A stretch of DNA of 64,000 nt from Paralvinella palmiformis. Lineage: Eukaryota; Annelida; Polychaeta; Terebellida; Alvinellidae. The position numbers and the translations under genes were made by a program. The DNA lies in assembly GCA_025642065.1 (NCBI GenBank), contig JAODUP010000488.1:703501-767500 (forward strand), written 5' to 3'. Shown piece by piece: positions 1-9,200 of the stretch (position 1 is its first letter; each line of letters begins with the position of its first letter). The notes beneath the pieces are model-generated. The model searched no databases and was not told where the DNA came from. It was given only the letters and a program-made list of their open reading frames with translations.

Positions 1-13
1 CACTGGTCATATA

Positions 14-647
14 CAGTGCTCCCTCACTTATTGCCACCCCTATATATTGCCAACCCCGCCTATCGCCAACATCTTGCCAATACCCCCCATAAACCCCCCC
101 CCCCACCACTCCCTCGGATACCGCCACATCATTTTAGTCCCCAAAGCAATACCCCCCCCCATATATCACAAAAACAAAGGCATTTTACGCGTGGTTTATC
201 AATCTCAACAACTGTAAACACAAACAGAATACTTAATCCTATTTTCCGGTGTTCTACATGTAATTTAGTCATTATACGTGTATATCATGTTTGTAATTAT
301 CTTTCTTGTTTTTAAATGTAATGTTGCTTCCCAATATGTACAACAGTTTACTCTGTATTTTATAGGCATAAATAAAATAAATAAATATTAAAATAAAAGT
401 AGACCTATAATATCAATTTGACTGTCTACTGTCTGCAGGTGTTCAAACCAAGTTGGTGTCAAGTGCAGAGATCTGATAGTATATGTAGGTCAAAACATAT
501 GTATATGTGTATGTGTGCTGGGATGGAATGTTGTGGCGGAATCCCCCCCCCCTTATTTTGGCGGATTAATTCCCCATATAATGCCACCCCTTTATAATGC
601 CAAATTTTATTAAATCCCCAAGTTGGCATTATATAGAGGGAGCACTG
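14..647. mobile_element. Tigger/pogo-like MITE in TYMP intron 4
   Basis: The two ends are inverted copies that begin CAGTGCTCCCTC, and each is flanked by a TA dinucleotide (12-13 and 648-649), the target duplication of Tc1/mariner/pogo elements. Just inside both ends are matching motifs of the type TTATTGCCACCCC / TATAATGCCACCCC. There is no transposase reading frame in the 634 bp, so it is non-autonomous. The right end lies about 10 bp past the splice donor of TYMP exon 4. Assignment to the pogo/Tigger group rests on the CAGT start and TA duplication and is an inference. Confidence 0.75.
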
Positions 648-658
648 TAGTTTCTTAC

Positions 659-1223
659 CATGCGTTTTGCCAAATCTTTTGCGGTACTCTCGTCAGGTAT
701 CACCGCTCCACATCCTGTCTTCACATCCAGTACAAGAGCATCCAAATTTTCAGCACATTTCTTAGACATAATCGAGCCTGAAAGCAAAAGCGAGTCTTAA
801 GTAACCTCATATACGGAGCAGACGTTTCGCCGGATGGTCACATCGCTAAGAAGGAAACTAAGACAAATCAGAAATAATACGCTTGCCTATTATAAGAGGT
901 ATGTTATCCACTGTGCCTGTCACATTCCTAATGGCGTACATTCTCTTATCGGCAGGCACTAAGGACTCTGTTTGTCCAACAATACAACAACCCACTTTTT
1001 GCAGTATGTGCCTCATCGACTCAGGACTTTGGTTGGCATTAAATCCGGGAATCGATTCAAGCTTGTCTAAAGTACCACCAGTGAATTCTAATCCATGTCC
1101 TGAAATTGTGGGAACCTGAGGAGATAATAAGAATAATAGTAGAAGTAGTAGCACTACTACTAGTAGTAATAGTAGTAGTAATAGAACTGGAATTAGCAAA
1201 AGTAATATTTTAAATATTTCTTC

Positions 1224-1262
<39 letters not shown>

Positions 1263-2785
1263 GTAGTAGTAGTAGTAGTAGTATAAGTTGTTTGAATTAA
1301 GGTCAAATATTTTTATATAAACATGAAGCCTGAAATGTTATTCTATTATTATTCCAAACCAGTGAAATACGTTGCCATTGACATGCAGTTTAAATTGATG
1401 TGTAAAATTTAGACCGTTTAGCAACTAGCCTATAACATATTAACGGCATCATAACATGTTGATGGTAGTGGCAACATCGTAGATATACACAATTCAACAA
1501 ACCTTTAATCCACAAGCAGCTAGAGCGGGTACTAAAGATAGAGTAATCTTGTCTCCCACTCCGCCAGTACTGTGTTTATCCACTACGATGCCTTTCCATT
1601 CTGGGGGCCATTTTAAAGTCTCACCAGACGCGATCATATATCTTGTTAAATGGCTTGTTTCTTCTGGCGTCATCCCCTTCAGATATACTGCCATTAGAAT
1701 GGCGCCTTTTGAAATGAAGCAAAGTCTGTGTTTATTTAGATTAATTTATTTCTTCCTTTTTTGACCGCAGTACAATATGCATCTTATTAACACACCTAGT
1801 TTATCGTTTATCTCGCTATCAAATGAAGGTAGAGAGATGATAAATAGGATGATTCAGAAATCAGGAAGATGCTCATGAGGCAGAGAGAAAGACAACCAAG
1901 AAAAGTTATTAATGGAGAGAAACCGAGAGTTCGAGATTCATAAAAGTGAAATAGAGATATGCACGATGGTCATTCTGCAATTAAAGTTAGAATCACTTTT
2001 ATTTTCTAATTTATTGCTATAATACATACACAATAATAATAACAATAATAATAATAATAATAATGGCCGACATGGCAGTTATTTTACGTGGCTTAGCTAT
2101 CTAAAATGAGGGAGACACATTTGATCTGTAATTTACTGCTTCACCATGGGAACTAATTCTAAATATATTGAGATTTTACAATATATGACATATTCACTAC
2201 TTATTGAGGAGAAATTCAAAAAGGTGGCCATCTCAGGAGTATTTTAGCTGCTCTGAGGATATTTAACGCCCTACTATAGTACCGAATTTAGAATGCCTCT
2301 AGAATGAACCCATTTACCAACAATCACATTTCGGAAAAATATTTTTCTATGAACTCGCTTGGAACCTATTCTCGTCGGTCGTATTACTTAGGCAAGCTGT
2401 CTGATCATCCCGAAGCAGTAAGTTGATGAGTGAAATATCCTATAGATGAAAGTAGTGCGGTGATTCGATCGCATCACCTGAATTTCACTAATACATTACT
2501 CTACCAAATACACCACGGGAGCGCTGAAGGTCGTAACAAGTCGCAATGTGCGTTTATTAGTCCTTCTTATTCATGGAATTTTCTGTTACATAAACATAAG
2601 TTCCTTGGACAAAGGTAATGTTATACATTGTCTGTACTTTGTTTGGTGCGCCTGTACTTACCGAGCTGACATTCCTCAACGGTATTCTTCGATATACAAT
2701 CTACCATATATTGTATTTCGTCTTCGTTAAGCGACTGTCCATCACGCTTTTTAACGATTATATCCCGAAAGTTGAACAACGACAT
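659..2785 (-). CDS. TYMP: Thymidine phosphorylase, first four coding exons (3' part beyond window)
   Basis: The enzyme cleaves thymidine with phosphate to thymine and 2-deoxyribose-1-phosphate in pyrimidine salvage. Coding exons are 2785-2662, 1705-1503, 1115-887 and 777-659, giving 225 codons of a protein that is 482 residues in human. The ATG at 2785 is the first after an in-frame TAG. Visible family features are KKRDG and [14 protein letters not shown] near the N-terminus, the phosphate-binding [10 protein letters not shown], the family signature as [16 protein letters not shown] (His where the usual residue is Arg), and the thymine-binding Arg (in IRNVTGTVD), Ser and Lys (in GSIMSKK). Exons 1, 2 and 4 have GT donors. 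Exon 3 seems to use a GC donor (AG|GCAAGC). The remaining C-terminal half lies left of position 1; bases 1-658 hold intron and a MITE. Confidence 0.93.
1141..1290. repeat. Trinucleotide microsatellite tracts (AGT/ATT)
   Basis: Interrupted AGT/AAT runs at 1141-1190 are followed by an ATT run and an AGT run at about 1220-1282. They lie in the TYMP intron just upstream of exon 3. Confidence 0.85.
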
Positions 2786-3820
2786 TCCGCCCCCTCGCAG
2801 ATTACCGAATAGCTAAACGACGTCCTTATTCAGCGGGGTCCGGATCAATGAAGCCACTTTAGCTGTACGACAGACGCCTTATTGTAAGAAAGCGATGACA
2901 CTGTCAACGACATCATTCGCCTTGCAAGTACTCGCTGAAATTGTTTTCATAGGATTTTTTTTTAAACTTTCTTGGCACCTGAAGCAAAACCCAGCGTTTT
3001 TAAGTCAATGAACACCACCAGCTCAGTGTCAACGAATACACAAAACAACACAATACCAACACTGTTAACGCTCATTTTCACGCAGAACTTTGCAGATCGT
3101 TTATTATCTTCACGTGTGGTGTGCCGGAACAATAGACATCAGTTTTATATATTTGCCATTTACCGCCGATTTGTAGCCAACTATGCTAATTTGGAAGAGG
3201 TTTTTCGCATCTTTAGCACAGAACTTGACTCAGCTATTTACTCATGCACGCTCGGTATAAGCTTAAAACAGAACCTCACCCAAAACAAATAGCTAATGCT
3301 ATATTTTTTTTGTATTTAAGGAAGACTTCTCGTTCTTAAATACAGATACATCGGCCCAAACTTAAAATTCTCCTCACTTTAAGTCAACATGTTTTTTTTT
3401 TAATATTTTTTTTTGTATAACATATTAACAAAGTAAGTTTTATGTGAAAGTCTGTCAAATAACATTACAAAGAACATCATTTGGCAAATGTTGATGTAAG
3501 TATAGGAGTGTTTATTGAGGAATAAAGCTCCATGTATATCAGGTTAATGAGACCTGACTATTACACACACACACACACACACACAGAGAGGGGGGGGGGG
3601 GTGAGAGTGACACACTCACACGTAAATAAACGCAAACACATACATAATGTGTATGTACCTGTGTATTACATGCACATATGTGTACATACACATAGAGACA
3701 AACACGAAAAGAAATGTATACCTACATGAAAATAATGAAATTGCACAGTTTTCAAAAATAGGCCATAAATTGTAATTATTTTATTGCTGTTTTAATCGCT
3801 TACATCGGTATCGCTTTCAG
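2786..3820. other. Intergenic, no supported gene
   Basis: This is the upstream flank of TYMP. It contains an open frame on the + strand at 2972-3292 that lacks an ATG start and resembles nothing I know, T-rich tracts near 3390-3420, and an (AC)n run followed by a G tract at 3562-3601. I see no exon with family resemblance. Confidence 0.6.
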
Positions 3821-3823
3821 GTA

Positions 3824-3972
3824 AATGTTGTTGTAAATGTTTTACGGCCACGTTTGTGCAAAAGGTAGGCTAAATAGGCCGAACAACCTCCAAAGGTAAT
3901 GAAACGAAGCGAAAGATGAAACAACCTTCAGTTAGGCCATGAAGGAGCCCTGATATCACTCTCGGGACCAAT
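3824..3972 (-). mobile_element. SINE family 1 fragment (GGCCGTAAAACA tail)
   Basis: Read on the - strand, the copy has a core with GTTTCATCTTTCGCTTCG, then TTCGGCCTATTTAGCCTAC, and ends GTGGCCGTAAAACATTTAC with an AAC-rich tail. The same order of motifs occurs at 52790-52980 (+) and partly at 51648-51728 (-) and 50463-50600 (+), so this is a dispersed family. The tRNA-like head is not evident in this copy, which looks 5'-truncated. Confidence 0.7.
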
Positions 3973-4177
3973 CTTTATTCTAAGCTAATTAAATACGGCA
4001 TTGCGAACACAGGTAAACGAATGAATTAACCGTTTCATTTTTAGCATCGGAACAGGTGTTTATAGTTCATCGCACTGAAAACTTTTATTAGAAGATAAGA
4101 CAACCCGCAGACTCAAGAAATACTGGAATTCTATCCGTATGTATGTATGTATAACCTGTATGTATGTGGATATTTTG

Positions 4178-4335
4178 TGGCAAAATCAGTGAAAAGCCTC
4201 CATAGCCTAGTAGGTAAGACCGTTGAAATTCCTTACTCAAGGTCATGCTGTGCGGGAGGTCGGAGGTTCGAATTCCGGCCGTGGTACTATAGTAGGGGAA
4301 GTTTGTCATCCATCCAAGCAACTGGCAAGGTTTTC
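4178..4335 (+). mobile_element. tRNA-derived SINE-like sequence
   Basis: The head carries an A-box-like TAGCCTAGTAGGTAAGA and a good B box GGTTCGAATTCC about 70 bp later, as in a tRNA with a long variable arm. Paired acceptor ends are not obvious and non-tRNA sequence follows, so a SINE is more likely than a working tRNA gene. Confidence 0.55.
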
Positions 4336-5141
4336 TCCGCCGAATATGCCATATATCGTAAATTCTAAATTTATTTACAATTAGTTCCCATGGTGAAGCA
4401 ATACATTACAGACGATATGCGTTCGTCACAATTGGCTGACATTTCGGCCATTTATGTATGATCGGGATTTGTGCTCAAATCAGTCTACTAACTCCGGTTC
4501 TTAGTGTAGGAGATTTTGATGTCAAATCATACATAGAACGTATTCAGTTTATCACACGGATCAACGTCGTCGTCGGATATCAATTTTAATCCAGTTTTTT
4601 ATTGGGCGACTAATTCAAGATCTTTCCACGGATCTCTAGTGTTTTTTAGTGTTTTAGTGTTGAATTGTGTTTCTAGTTTATCCTTGAATTCTAATTTACC
4701 TTTATTTATTCTATTATTCATATGTATTTATTCTATTGTTAATATTTTGTTCAATAGATCATTGGATTTGGAGATGAGATGTTGTTTATTGAACAGTTTC
4801 TGTTCGAGCTCTTTGTCAAACCATATCTGTGAGTCATGTACTTGTATTGTGGAAAAACTATGTATCAGAGTGATAGCTCAAAATGGGCAACCTAACGACA
4901 GTTAATTTAGCCGAGGCTGATGTAATATTCTGGACAATAAAGAAGAAAAAGTCCGATGACATATCAATCAAACAATTACGTCCTATATCTTATATCCCAA
5001 CAATATTGCACAATATTTGAATCCCATATCCACTATTGCTAATTATCCGGATCGTACATCTAATATTGCCTGGGTCTGATATCAACCATTGCTCAATATC
5101 TGGATCTCACATCCGATCAGTTTACTAGTCACCAAGTGCAG

Positions 5142-5179
<38 letters not shown>

Positions 5180-5289
5180 ATAAATACATATGTACATATA
5201 TCACTATGGTGCAGAGTGCAAGATGTTTTTAACCATTAGAGCCTCAGGGTGCTAGTAATTGTGTCTGAGCAAATAAAATCGACAAGTCT
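4336..5289. other. Intergenic AT-rich stretch with an (AT)n run
   Basis: I see no exon, RNA gene or clear mobile element here. An (AT)n run occupies about 5149-5177. A short open frame at 4639-4905 has no recognisable content. Confidence 0.6.
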
Positions 5290-5295
5290 TCAACC

Positions 5296-5995
5296 TAGTT
5301 AGCCTTATGGATAATACCACCATGTAGATGACACATCTGTAGGTGTGTTTATAGCCTTCAGCCTTATGGATAATACCACCCTGTAGATGACACATCTGTA
5401 GGTGTGTTTATATGCTTCAGCCTTATGGATAATACCGCCCTGTATATGACACAGCTGTAGGTGAATATAGGCTTCAGCCTAGTTAGCCTTATAGATAATA
5501 CTGTCCTGAAGATGACACAGCTGTAGGTGTGTTTATAGGCTTCAGCCTAATCAGCCTTATGGATAATACAGCAATGTAGATGAAACAGCTGTAGGTGTGG
5601 TGTGTTCATAGGCTTCAGCCTAATCAGCCTTATGGATAATACAGCAATGTAGATGAAACAGCTGTAGATGTGGTCATAGGCTTCAACCTTATGGATAATA
5701 CCACCCTGTAGATGACACAACTGTAGGTGTGTTTATCGGTTTCAACCTTATGGATAATACCTCCCTATAGATTAGACAGCTGTAGGTGTGTTCATAGGCT
5801 TCTGCTTATGGTAGTTAGGCTTATAGATAATACTACCCTGTAGATGACATAGCTGTAGGTGTGTTCACAGGCTTCAACCTTATGGATAATACAGCCCTTG
5901 AGGTGACACAGTTGTTGGTGTGTTCATAGCTTCAATCTAGTTAGCCTTATGGATAATACAGCAATGTAGATAACACAGCTATAGGTGTGTTCATT
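5296..5995. repeat. Minisatellite, ~60-bp unit, about 11 diverged copies
   Basis: Each unit contains GCCTTATGGATAATAC, then TGTAGATGACACA and CTGTAGGTGTGTTTAT. Unit length varies from about 57 to 75 bp through small insertions such as CTTCAGCCTAATCAGCC. The array ends about 200 bp downstream of the DNAJB13 stop codon and close to its polyadenylation signal. Confidence 0.9.
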
Positions 5996-6073
5996 TAGTC
6001 ACAAATAAACCAATACAAGGAGTTGTATACAATTAAATATACACATTTATTATATAAAAGAGTAAAATAAACT

Positions 6074-6079
6074 TTTATT
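6074..6079 (-). terminator. Polyadenylation signal AATAAA for DNAJB13
   Basis: AATAAA on the - strand lies about 120 bp downstream of the DNAJB13 stop codon. A second AATAAA lies at 6046-6051. Either could serve the transcript. Confidence 0.5.
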
Positions 6080-6200
6080 ACTTAAAATTTATGAAGATAT
6101 ATTGTACTCTGTTACACTCTAGGAAAGGATGATTTTACAGTGTCAGACAGAAATATTCGTGCCATGAACTCTAACAGACAAAGAGACCAAAAATGACTCA

Positions 6201-9200
6201 TCAGTGAGTTAACGCTTTGCGGAGAAGCTCTTTGCGATCTGGAGTCAGAGAGTTTGGAAACTCAATCTCAAACTCTATGATCAAGTCTCCATGTTGTTCC
6301 GGATCTTTGGTGATCGGCATGCCCTCTCCTGGCACCATCTTCTTATAGCCAGGCTCAACGATATCGGTGATTGGGATATGAATTACTCGCTCATCTAACG
6401 TGTGGATCTCAACCGTATAACCTGTCAGTGCCTTGACGAGGGGGAGCTTTGCTGTGTAGACAAGATTTATGCCTTCTCTTCGAAAACGAGGATGGGTCTT
6501 ATCTTTTACAATGAAGACGATATCAGCTGTAGAACAATATAGAAAGCATTCTTTTGTTAATAAGTGCCTTGACACAGAGATAAATGAGGTATGATCTAAT
6601 AATAATAATATTGTATATTTAATAGAGCCCCCTTACTAGTAGGAGCCATACAAAGACGCTGTACAAATAATATGTAATATAATAACACCCCAAATAATAT
6701 ATCTGTAAAAAGATTTAAAAGATAATTATTATTTATCTGTAAAAACAACCTTGAACAACTGTGTTTTTAGAATGGATTTTAAATTTTCAAGAGACGGTGT
6801 ATTTCTAATATCTGCCAGCAACATATCCCACAAAGTAGGTGCTGCAACAATAAACGCACAATCACCATATGACTTAAGCCAAGACACTGGCACCTGCAAT
6901 AGTTTCTGACTGGATGATCGGAGTTTTTTTCGGGATGACTTTCTAATGGACACCAGTTCACACAGGTATTATGGTGCCATATCATAAATAGATTTATAAA
7001 TTATTAATAAAATCTTGAAATGGGTACGCTGTCTAATAAGTGGTGAATGTAGTGATCTAGTAGCATTTAACATGCCTAATCATTATATTGTTAATTAATT
7101 TGAATCCGCTACCTTTAGATAAGCTAATAAATACATACCTGGCACATTGTTAGGTCCTTGATCACCTTCTTGCGGAAATGTTATTCTAGTTCCTGGCTTC
7201 CAACCCTTCTTAACTGAGATAGTGAGTATTTTGTCACGAATACTTGATGTGTGACCATCTTCATTCATAACCTGTATAATATTGGTATCACCAAATAAAC
7301 ATCAACAATGTAATCATATTGTAAATATAAATGTACTACTGTAACCAAGGAAGTTTGTACATAAACAAAATTGTCAAATCAGAAATGATTTAATCTGAAA
7401 TCATGAAGGTTTTGATATGCAAAATAGGAAAATGCACTTTTATTAATTAAGTTAACATTAACTTATCAACATATCAATTATTATTCGACAATTACACCTA
7501 ATTTTAATATCATTTCCATATACATTGAGATAACCTGAAAATATCATTTAAGAAAGATTTTTCCTTATTTTCATCATTGAAGTATTAATCCAATTCCCTA
7601 ATGAATATATTCTCGTATTTAAATTGTACTACCATATTATAGGCCTATGGTCTACTGTAGTGTAGACTCTTACCATATTATAGGCCTATGGTCTACTGTA
7701 GTGTAGACTCTTACCATATTATAGGCCTATGGTCTACTGTAGTGTAGACTCTTTTTTCCATTTTTTATTTGTTTCCCCTTTTTTGGTCTACTGTAGTGTA
7801 GACTCTTACCATATTATAGGCCTATGGTCTACTGTAGTGTAGACTCTTTTCATAATATCACATTTAGTATTGCTTTAGATAGTCTCCAGATATTGTCATA
7901 TTCTAAAACAGATTCTGACCTCGTCTTCAAAGAGCTATAGCCAATTAAAAGAACATTATGCTGCAGATTTAGGATGTGCCAGGTAAGATGTCGCAAAAGG
8001 AAATAATTATCAAAACACCCCAAAAACACATTCTCTGTAATCTGTCTTCTTGATGCCTAAGATAATCACATTATAAAACACCATAGTTGTTTTGATAAGT
8101 TAGGGTACACCATTAATCAAAGAAAACATCTCAAAGAATCAGTAACAGAGCAATAAGAAAAGTGTTACAATTTATTTATCACAGCAAACTTATAAAGTGC
8201 TCTTTTCATACATAAAGCCTGTTCAAAAGTGCTGATATGTGACATGTATATAGTACTTTCTCTATCAAGTTAGATAGTTGCTCTAAGGCACTTTACAGTA
8301 TTATTATCATCCCTGACTCAGATCTGTTCCAATCCAACAAGTATCTCAAGGGGCATCCAATGCAGGTTGTCATTATAGGTGCAAAGTGTTACTCAGACAA
8401 ATAGCCATCTTGTCCTGTTAGGTTCTCATTTTTATGGATGAGTTAATCAGTTGCCCCAAGACAGCATTGCAGCTCCGGAGCCTTGAACCAGTAACCCTTC
8501 AGTTACAAATCGTATGTTCTAACTAACTTCACCATCATAGCTTAGCAATGATGAGAAAATATCAAATCCCTGCACTAATCACGAGCTAGCATGATTGTTA
8601 AGTGTCGGCAGATGATGTCATATTTTGAGAACCTATCAGATTCTTATTCACACTCTGCATATCTTAGTCTACCCTAGATGACTTCAATAAAAGTAGTTCC
8701 AATTTAAATCAAGGATAAATCAATGTGTTTTTTATGGGTTACGGGTTCTTCAAATACACAGGCCTAAATTTTGCTGCATATCTGTCAACGAATAATGTGA
8801 AAATAATCATCATAAAATATCAGATTTCCATTCATATTAAAATCCAACACACACCCTTCGAGAGATTTTCATCTTTTTTGTACAGCCATGATAAACTTCC
8901 TCAAGTGAAAGCTGAAGCTCTCTTTCTATTGCTGGATCTTGTTTTTTGGCACCTCGACCATGAAGTCCACCAAATCCCATGTGCATGTCACCATCAACGC
9001 GATCATAGAACTCTGTAGATATCAGATGTTGGTAAATGACATAACAATCAATTGAAGATGTCATGCTTTATTGTATAATTATCATCATCGTGTTTATTAT
9101 TGGCAATATGGTAGATGTTTTGTAATCTTTCAAATATTGACAGAAATGTATTAAAATAAATGCTGTTTCAACAAATGAAATATGTGGATCTATTAAAAAG

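Noticed and set aside
881..887. GT donor of TYMP exon 3 at 880-879 (AAGC|GTATTA)
   Set aside because: It keeps the frame but adds two residues inside a spacing that is constant in the family, and its context is weaker than the adjacent GC donor; kept only as an alternative.
858..1199. Leu/Val-rich extension upstream of the TYMP exon 3 frame
   Set aside because: It is translation of the AGT/ATT microsatellite in the intron; the acceptor at 1117-1116 marks the true exon start.
2972..3292. 106-codon open frame upstream of TYMP
   Set aside because: It opens with TTG, not ATG, has no recognisable domain, and shows no splice partner or matching TYMP family sequence.
5296..5995. Array of spaced repeats resembling a CRISPR or gene cluster
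   Set aside because: The units are contiguous diverged copies of one ~60-bp sequence with no unique spacers.
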